NCBI GenBank assembly: GCA_000751295.2
Contig: CCMO02000001.1
Coordinates: 372,001 to 436,000, forward strand
DNA from: a bacterium YEK0313
Lineage (GTDB): Bacteria; Pseudomonadota; Alphaproteobacteria; Rhizobiales; Phreatobacteraceae
DNA length: 64,000 nt
Direction: 5' to 3'
Shown here one piece after another: positions 35,440 through 43,719 of this stretch. The position numbers were made by a program, and so were the translations under genes. Positions within the stretch are counted from its first letter, which is position 1, and every line of letters starts with the position of its first letter. The notes under the pieces were generated by a model. It saw only the letters and a program-made list of their open reading frames with translations. It had not been told where the DNA came from and ran no database searches.

Positions 35440-36423
35440 TCAGCTCGCGATCACGACATCGGCGACGAAGCTCGCCGGCCGCGTCTCGGTCCCGGCGAAG
35501 GCACTGCCTTCCTCGAACCAGGAGCGTGGCGCCGGCGATCCCCACAATGTCTGGCGCCGCGGATCGCGCAGCGACCAGCGCAGCGGCTCATGATCGGGAT
35601 CCATGGTCTGATAGTCGCTGGTATAGAGTTCCAGGCGATGCCCGTCGGGATCGCGGACATAGAGGAAGAAGGCATTGGAAATGCCGTGCCGGCCGGGCCC
35701 GCGCTCCATGTTCGGCAGGTAGCCCGTCGTCGCCATCACGTCGCAGAGATGAATGATGTCGAGCGCGGTCGGCGTCCAGTAGCAGAAATGATGCAGCCGC
35801 GGCCCGGCGCCATTGGTGAAGGCGAGATCGTGGACATTGCCCTTGCGATGCATCCAGCCCGCCGCGATGCGCCCGTTCGGTCCGTCCTCCTCGGCATATT
35901 CGGTCAGCCGGAAGCCGAGCGTCGCATAGAAGTCGAGCGAGGACTGGATCTCCGGCGCGAAGACGTTGAAATGGTCGAAGCGCTGGGGGCGGACGCCGCG
36001 ATAGTGCTCGTATTTCTGCAGGAGGATGTCGCGCCTCTCCATGGTCGCGACCAGTTCGAGCTGCATGCCGGCCGGATCGGTCACGTGCAGGGTCCGGCCC
36101 TGATAAGGCAGGGACACGAAGGTGCTTGCCAGGCCGAGTTTCGAGAAATGTTCGGCCGCCTTGTCGAGATCGACCTCGGTGCCGACCCGGAAACCCATGC
36201 GCCGGCAGCTCGCCTCATGCGCCTTGCGCAGCACCAGGGAATGGTGCTGGCGCTCCTCGACGCCGCGCAGATAGACGGCATCGCTGTCGGCGTCCTCGAC
36301 ATGGAGCCCGATCGTCGTCTCGTAGAAGGCCCGGCTGCGCGCGAGATCGGTCACGTCGAGCACGACGTGGCTCGCCCGCACGATATTGAACGGCGGGTCG
36401 AAAACATGGGTCGGCACCGGCAT
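35440..36423 (-). CDS. hpaD: 3,4-dihydroxyphenylacetate 2,3-dioxygenase (type I extradiol)
   Basis: VOC-superfamily extradiol ring-cleavage dioxygenase of 327 residues with two beta-alpha-beta repeats. Likely Fe(II)/Mn(II) ligands are His151 in RFDHFNVFAPE, His211 or His212 in RLHHFCYW, and Glu265 in GHRLELYTSDY, spaced as in the Brevibacterium and Arthrobacter homoprotocatechuate dioxygenases. It opens homoprotocatechuate to 5-carboxymethyl-2-hydroxymuconate semialdehyde. This is the VOC type, unrelated to the LigB-type HpaD of E. coli. The gene lies between hpaE and hpaG on the same strand. Confidence 0.94.
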   Translation of the reverse strand: MPVPTHVFDPPFNIVRASHVVLDVTDLARSRAFYETTIGLHVEDADSDAVYLRGVEERQHHSLVLRKAHEASCRRMGFRVGTEVDLDKAAEHFSKLGLASTFVSLPYQGRTLHVTDPAGMQLELVATMERRDILLQKYEHYRGVRPQRFDHFNVFAPEIQSSLDFYATLGFRLTEYAEEDGPNGRIAAGWMHRKGNVHDLAFTNGAGPRLHHFCYWTPTALDIIHLCDVMATTGYLPNMERGPGRHGISNAFFLYVRDPDGHRLELYTSDYQTMDPDHEPLRWSLRDPRRQTLWGSPAPRSWFEEGSAFAGTETRPASFVADVVIAS

Positions 36424-36468
36424 GGGAAGTTTCCTCTTGGTCGAATTTGCCGTTATCGGGCTGCCGTC

Positions 36469-38010
36469 TCACGCGCCGAGGCGCGGCACCTTGTGGCTGC
36501 CTTTGGCCAGGCAGATGTTCTTGGTTTCCATGTAGAAATCGAACGAGTAGTCGCCGCCGTCGCGGCCAATGCCCGACGACTTCATGCCGCCGAACGGCGT
36601 CGGCAGGTGGCGCACATTCTCCGAATTGAGCCAGATCATGCCGGCGTCGAGCTCGTCGGCGACGCGCAGTGCCCGCTCCATGTCGCGTGTCCAGACATAG
36701 CCGGTCAGGCCATAGTCGACGGCATTGGCGAGCGTGACCGCCTCCGCTTCGTCCTTGAACGGCACGACCGTCAGATAGGGCCCGAAGATCTCCTCCTGCG
36801 CGACGCGCATGGTGTTGGTCGCGCCGGTGACGAGCGTCGGCTCGACATAGAAGCCGCCACCGGGGCCGGCAAAGGGCTTGCCGCCGGCTGCAATCGTCGC
36901 GCCGTCGGCCCGGGCAATGTCGAAATAGGAGCAGACCTTGGCATAGTGCCGCTCGTGAATGAGCGGACCGATCTCGGTCGAGGGATCGAGCGGGTGGCCG
37001 ACCTTCAGCCTCTTCACCCGCTCGGCGACCGCCTTGGAGAATTCCGCGGCAATGCCCTCCTGCACCAGGAGACGGCTCGAGGAGGTGCAGCGCTCGCCGT
37101 TCAGCGAGTAGATCATGAAGATGGCGGCATCGAGCGCGCGTTCGATATCGGCATCGTCGAAGACGATGACCGGGTTCTTGCCGCCGAGCTCGAAATGCAC
37201 CCGCTTCAGCGTCTTCGCACCCTGCGCCATGATCGCCGAGCCGGTCGAGCTTTCGCCGACGAAACCGATCGCCTTGATCGCGGGATGCTCGGTCAGCGCC
37301 CGGCCGGCATCCTCGCCGAAGCCGTGCACGGTGTTGAGCACGCCGTCGGGAACGCCGGCTTCGAGCAGCAGGCGCGGCAGGAGATCGGCGGTCACCGGCG
37401 ACCATTCGGCCGGCTTGTGCACGACGGTGCAGCCAGCGGCGAGCGCCGGAGCAATCTTCCAGGTCGACAGCATGAACGGCGTGTTCCACGGCGTGATCAC
37501 TCCAACCGGGCCGATCGGCACGCGGGTGGTGACGTTCCAGTGGTCCTTGGTCGGCAGGTTCAGGCCGTCGCGGGCTTCCGGCGCCCGATCGGCAAAGAAG
37601 CGGAAATTCTCGGCCGCGCGCAACGCCGCCTTGGCCATGAAGCGATGGGCCTGTCCGGTATCGATACATTCGAGCAGCGCGATGTCGTCGGCATGGGCCT
37701 CGATGACGTCGGCCACCTTGTGCAGGATCGCGCGGCGCTTGTCGCCGTCGAGATTGCGCCAGGACCGAAAGGCCTTGGCCGCGGCCTCCGCCGCCTTGTC
37801 GATCTCGGCGGCCTCGCCGCGCGCTACCTCGGCCAGCACCGAGCGGTCGACCGGCGACACGGTCTCGAAGGTGCGGCCGGACAGGCTGGCCACCCGCTTG
37901 CCGGCAATGTGATGGCCGATGCCCTCCCCCTTGAGGCGCGCGAGCAGCGTCTCGGCGCGCGCCTGATGAGCGGCAAACGCGGCTTTCGCGTCGGCGACTG
38001 GAGCTGCCAT
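36469..38010 (-). CDS. hpaE: 5-carboxymethyl-2-hydroxymuconate semialdehyde dehydrogenase
   Basis: NAD-dependent aldehyde dehydrogenase of 513 residues. The catalytic glutamate is in RVHFELGGKNPVIVFDD and the nucleophilic cysteine in NGERCTSSSRLLV; the Rossmann segment is PEWSPVTADLLPRLL to GFVGESSTGSAIM. It oxidises the ring-cleavage semialdehyde to 5-carboxymethyl-2-hydroxymuconate. GAGG precedes the ATG by about 9 bases. The assignment to hpaE rather than another ALDH rests on its place between hpaF and hpaD and on overall similarity to HpaE/HpcC proteins. Confidence 0.93.
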   Translation of the reverse strand: MAAPVADAKAAFAAHQARAETLLARLKGEGIGHHIAGKRVASLSGRTFETVSPVDRSVLAEVARGEAAEIDKAAEAAAKAFRSWRNLDGDKRRAILHKVADVIEAHADDIALLECIDTGQAHRFMAKAALRAAENFRFFADRAPEARDGLNLPTKDHWNVTTRVPIGPVGVITPWNTPFMLSTWKIAPALAAGCTVVHKPAEWSPVTADLLPRLLLEAGVPDGVLNTVHGFGEDAGRALTEHPAIKAIGFVGESSTGSAIMAQGAKTLKRVHFELGGKNPVIVFDDADIERALDAAIFMIYSLNGERCTSSSRLLVQEGIAAEFSKAVAERVKRLKVGHPLDPSTEIGPLIHERHYAKVCSYFDIARADGATIAAGGKPFAGPGGGFYVEPTLVTGATNTMRVAQEEIFGPYLTVVPFKDEAEAVTLANAVDYGLTGYVWTRDMERALRVADELDAGMIWLNSENVRHLPTPFGGMKSSGIGRDGGDYSFDFYMETKNICLAKGSHKVPRLGA

Positions 38011-38043
38011 GGCTCGGATCCTCGTGCTGATGGGGCGGTCGGT

Positions 38044-38433
38044 TCAGGCGCGCTGCTTCAGCGCCTCGTGAATGGAATTGCGCTTCCAGTTGAGCTCGGG
38101 ATGGACCTCCCTGATCTCGAAGGAGAGCGCCACCGTGGTTTTGGCAAAGGCCGGGTCGAGCGCCTTCGACAGCGCCGCAAAGACGTGGGCGCCAGCCCGC
38201 CGGCAGGTCTCGAGATCCCGGCCGGCCCCCATCTTCAGCGTCGCATCGACGAAGGCATGGGTCGGGTCGCCGTCGGCGATCGCCGCATGGTCCACGCAAT
38301 GGGCCCTGACACGGATGCCGCCGAGCGGGAACACGCCGGTCTCGACCGCCGCCACCCGCACCGCCTCGACCAGGGCGTCGAAATCGACCACAGTCTCGAG
38401 ATTGGCCGAATATTCGATCACGACATGCGGCAT
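38044..38433 (-). CDS. hpaF: 5-carboxymethyl-2-hydroxymuconate isomerase
   Basis: Tautomerase-superfamily trimeric isomerase of 129 residues. The sequence starts MPHVVIEYSANLE, so after Met removal Pro1 can act as the catalytic base, as in CHMI. GIRVRAHCVDHAAIADGDPTHAFVDATLKMGAGRD matches the family core. It converts the enol diacid to the oxo form for HpaG. It appears to be the first gene of the hpa operon, with a palindromic operator candidate 35 bases upstream of its start. Confidence 0.93.
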   Translation of the reverse strand: MPHVVIEYSANLETVVDFDALVEAVRVAAVETGVFPLGGIRVRAHCVDHAAIADGDPTHAFVDATLKMGAGRDLETCRRAGAHVFAALSKALDPAFAKTTVALSFEIREVHPELNWKRNSIHEALKQRA

Positions 38434-38467
38434 GGCCCGGCTCCGTTGGCTGACCTCGCCGTAGTGA

Positions 38468-38479
38468 TTAACATGTTAA
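38468..38479. promoter_or_regulatory. HpaR operator candidate upstream of hpaF
   Basis: TTAACATGTTAA is a perfect 12-bp palindrome in an AT-rich pocket (GATTAACATGTTAAATTGTTAC) just upstream of the hpa operon. A MarR-type dimer such as HpaR typically binds such sites over the promoter. The pairing with HpaR is inference from position. Confidence 0.6.
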
Positions 38480-38557
38480 ATTGTTACTCGCAAGAGCTGG
38501 GCCGAGGCCGACCGTCAGCCCCTGCCCGGCCCCGTGACGGCGGGGCCGGTCATCCGG

Positions 38558-39487
38558 TCATGGCCAGCGAACGAGCGGCGGCATCGAGGAGAGGATGCTC
38601 TCGACATTGCCGCCGGTCTTCAGCCCGAAAATGGTGCCGCGGTCGTAGAGCAGGTTGAATTCGACGTAGCGGCCGCGCCGCACGAGCTGCTCGTCGCGGT
38701 CGGCTTCCGTCCAGGGCGTCGCGACATTGGCCCGCACCAGCTTCGGATAGATGTCGAGGAAGGCGCGGCCGACATCCTGCGTGAAGGCGAAATCGGCGTC
38801 GCGATCGCCGGAATCGAGATAGTCGAAGAAGATGCCGCCGATGCCGCGCGGCTCGTTGCGGTGCTTCAGGAAGAAATACTCGTCGCACCAGTCCTTGTAG
38901 CGCTGATAGTCGGCCACCGGATGCGCGGCGCAGGCCGCTGCCATGGCGCCGTGGAAGGCGATGCTGTCGGGATCATCCTGCCGGCGCCGGCGATCGAGCA
39001 CCGGGGTGAGGTCGGCGCCGCCGCCGAACCAGGCGCGCGTGGTCACCACCATGCGCGTGTTCATGTGCACGGCCGGCACATGCGGATTGCGCAGATGGGC
39101 GATGAGCGAAATGCCCGACGCCCAGAAGCGCGGATCCTCGGACGCGCCCGGGATCTGGCCGCGGAATTCCGGTTCGAACTCGCCATGCACGGTCGAGACG
39201 TGCACGCCGACCTTCTCGAAGACGCGGCCCGCCATCATGGCCATGACGCCGCCGCCGCCCGGAGCGCCCGAATGATCGGTGCGTTGCCAGGGCTTGCGGA
39301 CGAACCGGCCGGGCGCCGCGCCGGCGTCATGCAGGCCGGCCGGCGCCTCGTCCTCGATGCGCTCGAAGGCCGCGATCAGGTCGTCGCGCAGCGCCTCGAA
39401 CCAGGCGCGCGCGCGGCTCTTGCGGTCTTCGAGATCGGCGGGCAGCGGCGAGGGCGATGAAGCGGGGAGATGGCGAGCCTGGGTCAT
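38558..39487 (-). CDS. hemF: oxygen-dependent coproporphyrinogen III oxidase
   Basis: HemF of 309 residues, the aerobic enzyme that decarboxylates coproporphyrinogen III to protoporphyrinogen IX in haem synthesis. Diagnostic segments: GGGGVMAMMAGRVFEKVGVHVS, HMNTRMVVTTRAWFGGGADLTP, CDEYFFLKHRNEPRGIGGIFFDYL and YVEFNLLYDRGTIFGLKTGGN. Length matches the family. It is a single gene whose 5' end faces the copper operon's last gene on the same strand; no regulatory site is obvious. It implies an oxygen-using organism. Confidence 0.97.
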   Translation of the reverse strand: MTQARHLPASSPSPLPADLEDRKSRARAWFEALRDDLIAAFERIEDEAPAGLHDAGAAPGRFVRKPWQRTDHSGAPGGGGVMAMMAGRVFEKVGVHVSTVHGEFEPEFRGQIPGASEDPRFWASGISLIAHLRNPHVPAVHMNTRMVVTTRAWFGGGADLTPVLDRRRRQDDPDSIAFHGAMAAACAAHPVADYQRYKDWCDEYFFLKHRNEPRGIGGIFFDYLDSGDRDADFAFTQDVGRAFLDIYPKLVRANVATPWTEADRDEQLVRRGRYVEFNLLYDRGTIFGLKTGGNVESILSSMPPLVRWP

Positions 39488-39557
39488 GGCCGGGATCTAG
39501 CCCGAATTTTCCCCGGTGGCTACGATCCCCCGCCCGCGCCGCCTCGCGCGCGCCGCC

Positions 39558-40562
39558 TCAGTGGTGATGATGCCCGCCGCCGGCCCCGCCGCCGGCGCTC
39601 GATGCGCCGAGCCCGCCGACGCGGAACTCGACCTCGATCGTGCCGGCCCGCTCGAAGGTCAGCGTCGCCTTGAAGGTTTCGCCCTCGGCGAGCGCCCGGC
39701 GCAGGCCGATGAACATCATGTGATAGCCGCCGGGCCGAAGCTCCACCGTCTTGCCCGGCTCGATCGCAAGGCCGTCGGGCAGCTTGCGCATCGTCATCAC
39801 GCCATTGGCCGTGCTCATCTCGTGCACCTCCAGGCGCTCGGCGATGCTGGTGCTGCCGCCGATCAGCCGGTCCGGCGTCGAGCCGGTATTGGTGAGCCGG
39901 AGATAGCCCGCCCCGACGCGCACCGCGCCGGGCGTCGCCCGTGACCACGGCGCCTCGATGCGCAGCCCGGCCTGCTCGAAGACCGGCGCCGCGGCCGCGC
40001 CATGGGCGTGGCCGCCGGCCGGCTGCTCGCCGGATGCGGCGAGGATGCGCAGGGCCGGCGCGGGCGCGCGCAGGCCGGCCGCGGACTGACCTGCCGCCGG
40101 CGTCTCGACCCAGCGTTCCTCGCCGCTGGCGCAGGTCTGGACGACCGGGAAATAGAGCGTCGCACCGGCCTCGGCCGCGGGATCGATCTGGCTGACGAAG
40201 GTGAATTCGTCGAAGAAGTCGTTCGGCAGATTGCCGCCGGACCAGACGATCTCGGCGACGCCCTCGCGCAGCTCGCGGCCGTGCGACTGATAGGGCTTGG
40301 CATAAGGCCTGACGGTCGTCGCCACCGTCCAGCCGGGCTTCGGCATCGGCTTGACGCCGTAGACCCCCTCGGGGATCTGGACGCGGATGGCGGTCGTCGC
40401 CTCGCGGCCGCAGCCGTGCGGCACGGAGAGCGTGCCGCGATAGGCGGCGCCGGCGGTCGCTTCGCGGCGCTGCAGGGTGACATGGGCCTCGGCGACACCG
40501 GCGAGGCCGATGAGGCCGAGCCCGGCCAGAACGAGGGTCCTGAAAGGCACTGATTTCGTCAT
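39558..40562 (-). CDS. YcnI (DUF1775)-PCuAC fusion, periplasmic copper-binding protein with His tail
   Basis: Exported protein of 334 residues. A signal peptide ends at AEA, so the mature chain begins with His27 (HVTLQ), the ligand used by YcnI/DUF1775 proteins to bind Cu(II). The DUF1775 domain spans about 27-155. A linker with GGHAHGAAAAP leads to a PCu(A)C (DUF461) domain at about 195-315 with the copper motif His247, Met258, His281 and Met283. The chain ends GGGAGGGHHHH, a further possible metal site. GGAAGG precedes the ATG. It lies just downstream of a TonB receptor gene and probably delivers copper from the outer membrane side to enzymes such as cytochrome oxidase. Cu(I) versus Cu(II) specificity is inferred. 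Confidence 0.87.
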   Translation of the reverse strand: MTKSVPFRTLVLAGLGLIGLAGVAEAHVTLQRREATAGAAYRGTLSVPHGCGREATTAIRVQIPEGVYGVKPMPKPGWTVATTVRPYAKPYQSHGRELREGVAEIVWSGGNLPNDFFDEFTFVSQIDPAAEAGATLYFPVVQTCASGEERWVETPAAGQSAAGLRAPAPALRILAASGEQPAGGHAHGAAAAPVFEQAGLRIEAPWSRATPGAVRVGAGYLRLTNTGSTPDRLIGGSTSIAERLEVHEMSTANGVMTMRKLPDGLAIEPGKTVELRPGGYHMMFIGLRRALAEGETFKATLTFERAGTIEVEFRVGGLGASSAGGGAGGGHHHH

Positions 40563-40605
40563 GGGATGATCCTTCCGATCGAAACGCATGTGAAGGGGCG
40601 AGGTT

Positions 40606-42690
40606 CTAGAACTGATAGCGCAGGCCGCCGTAGACGCTGCGGCCGGTGCCTGGATAGAAAGTTGCGGTGCTGGCGGCATTGTACTGCACGACCGGGCCGA
40701 AATCGCTGATGTAGCGCCTGTCGGTCAGGTTGCGCAGGTCGAGGAACAGGTTCGCGCCGTTCGGCAGCCGGGCGGTCGCCTGCAGGCCGAGCAGCGCATA
40801 GCCGCCGACGCGGAACGTGTTGCGGTAGTCGACGAAGGCGCCTTCCGGCACGATGTCCAGGGTCGGCGTCACGCTGAAACCGGCCGGATGGCTGTAGGTC
40901 AGCGAGGTGCGCAGCACGTGCTGCGGCACGCCGGGGATGACGTTGTTGCCGTAGACCGCATCGTTGACGAACCGGAAGTCCGAATAGTTCCAGACCTGGC
41001 GGAGCGTCAGGCTGTCGTCATGGCCGGTGAGGTTGCGGGCAAGGTCGATGCTGGCGCCGAGCTCGATGCCCTGCAGCCGCGTCTGCGCCGCGTTGAAGGT
41101 GGAGGCGGGAATGCCCGGTCCGGTATTGTATTGCAGCATCTGGTTGCGCAGTTCCGAACGGAACAGCGTGACGTCCCAGCCGAAGCGGTCGTAGCGGCCG
41201 CGGGTGCCGGCCTCGTAGGTCCAGGCATTCTGCGCCTTCAGCGGCACGAAAGCGCCGGGCCGGCTCGTCTGCTGCGTCAGGTCGGTGAAGTCGGGCACAT
41301 CGGCGCTGCGGGTGACATTGGCGAAGACCTGGATGTCGCGCAACGGCTCGTAGATCAGGCCGACACGCGGATTGAAACCGGAATAGGTCACGGCCGCGTC
41401 GTAGCGCACCGGCGCCGGCGTATTGAGATTGGTCATCGCCTCGTAGCGCCGCTCGGCCGTGAAGGCCTTGGCGCCGAAGGTCAGCGCGACCTCGGGCAGC
41501 ACGAAGAAACGGTTCTCGAACCAGGCTTCATAGTTGGATGCGATCTGCCGGCCGTTGACCGTCATCGCGCCGCGCGCGCCGCCGAGATTGAGGAACTGCT
41601 GCACGGCATTGTTGCCGGCGAAGATGCGCGCGCCGACGATCAGGTCGTTGCGGAAGCCGCCGAGATTGAACGAGCCGGTGAAGCGCGGCGAGAAGCCGTA
41701 GGTCCAGCCGTCCTGGTCCAGGACCTGGAAGATCGGGTGATGCAGCTGCTTGTGGATGGCCCAGCTGGTGAGGTCGACCTGGCCGACGTCGAGCCTGATC
41801 GTGGTGACGTTGGCAAGGCGCTGGACATAGGTGTTGCGCGCCTGGTCGCCGCTCACCGCGCCGGCATTGGCAAGGCGCGGATTGTTCATCGCCTGGCCAT
41901 AGGTGACCGAGCCCGGCAGCTTCACGTCGGTATAGTAGGCGCCGAAATAGAAGCGCGTCTCCAGCCGGTCGGAGAAGCGGTAGCCGACATTGCCGTTGAT
42001 CTGGCCGAGATCCTGCCGCTCGTGCTGGCGCCAGCCATCCGAATGGGTATAGGTGCCGCTGATGGCGAAGTCCCAGGGACCGAGCACGCGCGACACCGCG
42101 CCCTGGGCGCGCACCGTGCCGAAGCTGCCGCCGTCGATTCGGACCATGTTCGGAGCCGTCGCCGTATGCGCCGTCGGCGTCACCGCATTGATCGCGCCGC
42201 CGAGCGTCGAACCGCCGAACGGCAGGGCATTGCCGCCGCGGAAGACCTCGATCGCCCTGAGGCTGAGCGGATCGATCTGGTAGAAGTCGCCCGAGCCGTC
42301 GGCGAGATTGGTCGGTACGCCGTCCTGCAGGATCTCGATGCCGCGCGTGTGGAACGAGCGCGCGATGCCGGAGCCGCGGATGGAAAGGCGGATCTCCTGG
42401 CTGTAGCGGTTCTGGACGAAGACGCCGGGCGTTTCGGCAAGCGTGTCCCTCAGGGTCGCGGCATAGGTGTTCTGATAGGTCTCGGCATCGACGAAGCTGA
42501 CCGAGCCGGGCGTCCGGTTGAGCTGGCGGCGCTGATCGGCGATGCCGGGCGCGGTGAGCGAGCCGGCCGCGCGGGCCGCCTCAACATTGATCACGGGCAG
42601 TTCGATGTTGGCGCCCGCGGTCTGGGCGAAGGCTTCGGACGAATGGAAAAGGGCTACGGCCGCGATGGCCGCCCTCGAGGTGCTGGACAT
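40606..42690 (-). CDS. TonB-dependent outer-membrane receptor, probably for copper
   Basis: Outer-membrane receptor of 694 residues. The signal peptide ends near SSEAFAQT. The plug domain covers about 40-170 (SVSFVDAETYQ, LRDTLAETPGVFVQNRY, IRLSIRGSGIARSFHTRGIEILQDG, RAIEVFRGGNALPFGGSTLGGAINAVT). A 22-strand beta-barrel follows, ending YGGLRYQF with the terminal Phe. Sequence resembles FecA/siderophore-type receptors, but neighbours (a DUF2946 protein upstream and a YcnI/PCuAC fusion downstream, 43 bases away) point to copper or a copper chelate. No cobalamin riboswitch-like leader is visible. Confidence 0.88.
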   Translation of the reverse strand: MSSTSRAAIAAVALFHSSEAFAQTAGANIELPVINVEAARAAGSLTAPGIADQRRQLNRTPGSVSFVDAETYQNTYAATLRDTLAETPGVFVQNRYSQEIRLSIRGSGIARSFHTRGIEILQDGVPTNLADGSGDFYQIDPLSLRAIEVFRGGNALPFGGSTLGGAINAVTPTAHTATAPNMVRIDGGSFGTVRAQGAVSRVLGPWDFAISGTYTHSDGWRQHERQDLGQINGNVGYRFSDRLETRFYFGAYYTDVKLPGSVTYGQAMNNPRLANAGAVSGDQARNTYVQRLANVTTIRLDVGQVDLTSWAIHKQLHHPIFQVLDQDGWTYGFSPRFTGSFNLGGFRNDLIVGARIFAGNNAVQQFLNLGGARGAMTVNGRQIASNYEAWFENRFFVLPEVALTFGAKAFTAERRYEAMTNLNTPAPVRYDAAVTYSGFNPRVGLIYEPLRDIQVFANVTRSADVPDFTDLTQQTSRPGAFVPLKAQNAWTYEAGTRGRYDRFGWDVTLFRSELRNQMLQYNTGPGIPASTFNAAQTRLQGIELGASIDLARNLTGHDDSLTLRQVWNYSDFRFVNDAVYGNNVIPGVPQHVLRTSLTYSHPAGFSVTPTLDIVPEGAFVDYRNTFRVGGYALLGLQATARLPNGANLFLDLRNLTDRRYISDFGPVVQYNAASTATFYPGTGRSVYGGLRYQF

Positions 42691-42769
42691 GGGATTTCAG
42701 CTGTTCGACGCGTCGGATGATCACGGAACGCCCGCGCGGACGAGCCGGCGGGCGCGACGAAGGCGGTGA

Positions 42770-43177
42770 TCAGACGGCGACAGGCGGAGCGCGCGGCGGG
42801 CGTGTGCCGTCCCAGCCGATGAAGGCATAGGCGGGCAGGACCGGCGCATAAAGGACCACGGGCGCGCGCGGCGCCACGGGCGCGGCGACGTCGGAGGCGA
42901 CGACCTCGGCAAGCGCGACCGTCGCCGGCATGGCGACGCCGCAGAGCGCGCAGTGCTGGTGCAGATGGAGCGTCTTGGCGCCGTCGGGATCGCCGCCCGG
43001 CGCAACGGTCAGGCCATCGAGGCTGCAGATGATGACGGGCCCGGCCTGTGCCGCATCCAGCGCGGAGGCGCTGCGGTTGATGGCACCGAGGAGGCCGGAT
43101 GCGGCGACGACATAGGCCAGCAGCGCAACAACGAGGCTGCGCCAGGTCCGACAGCGATCGCCCCGAAAGATGGCCAT
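42770..43177 (-). CDS. DUF2946-type small membrane/exported protein
   Basis: Protein of 135 residues with one N-terminal hydrophobic segment (LVVALLAYVVAASGLLGAI) and a His/Cys cluster HLHQHCALCG at about 91-100, the signature of the DUF2946 family. These proteins recur beside TonB receptors and copper proteins, and the cluster could bind copper. The C-terminus is proline/alanine rich. It is the first gene of the presumed copper operon, 79 bases upstream of the receptor gene. Function is otherwise unknown. Confidence 0.78.
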   Translation of the reverse strand: MAIFRGDRCRTWRSLVVALLAYVVAASGLLGAINRSASALDAAQAGPVIICSLDGLTVAPGGDPDGAKTLHLHQHCALCGVAMPATVALAEVVASDVAAPVAPRAPVVLYAPVLPAYAFIGWDGTRPPRAPPVAV

Positions 43178-43308
43178 GAAGCGAGGACTAACGCTGCTCC
43201 GCGCGCGAAGTCAATCGCACATGCGGGCCGGCCGGGCCGATCTGGGCCGGCGCGATGTCGCAGTTGTGCTATCCTGGCCGGGAAACCGCCGCGGGAGAGA
43301 GGCCAGCG

Positions 43309-43719
43309 ATGCGCGCGAAAGAAGGAACGGTGGTGCCGATCAAGCCGAAGCCGGGTGCCAAGGCATCGGGTCTCGCCCGGCTGTCGCCGCGCCTGCGCAT
43401 CGTCTTCGGCAATGCCGCCCGCCTCGGTCCCGGCAAGATCGACCTGTTGGAAGCGATCGGCCGCACCGGCTCGATTTCGGCGGCGGGCCGCGAGCTCGGC
43501 ATGTCCTATCGGCGCGCCTGGGTGCTGGTCGACGCCGTCAACAAGATGTTCACCCGGCCCCTGGTGACTGCGACCACCGGCGGCGTGCAGGGCGGCGGCG
43601 CCCAGCTCACCGATTTCGGCCGGGCCGTCGTCGCCGCCTACCGGCGCGTCGAGGCGCGCACCCTCGATGCGATCCGCGAGGAACTGGCGCCGTTCGGCCC
43701 CGCCATTGCCGGGGAGTGA
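43309..43719 (+). CDS. ModE-type winged-helix molybdate regulator, DNA-binding domain only
   Basis: Protein of 136 residues matching the N-terminal LysR-like HTH of ModE: LRIVFGNAARLGPGKIDLLEAIGRTGSISAAGRELGMSYRRAWVLVD, then FTRPLVTATTGGVQGGGAQLTDFG. The C-terminal Mop/TOBE molybdate-binding domains of full ModE are absent, so it senses molybdate by another route or acts with a partner. GGGAGAGAGG lies 6 bases before the chosen ATG; an earlier in-frame ATG (43255) lacks such a site. It is close to modC-modA, whose promoter has a Mo-box-like repeat, so it is probably their regulator. Confidence 0.87.
   Translation: MRAKEGTVVPIKPKPGAKASGLARLSPRLRIVFGNAARLGPGKIDLLEAIGRTGSISAAGRELGMSYRRAWVLVDAVNKMFTRPLVTATTGGVQGGGAQLTDFGRAVVAAYRRVEARTLDAIREELAPFGPAIAGE

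Noticed and set aside
40606..43177. Cobalamin or haem uptake as the role of the TonB receptor
   Set aside because: No cobalamin riboswitch-like leader, btu genes or haem-handling genes are adjacent; the flanking genes are copper-associated.
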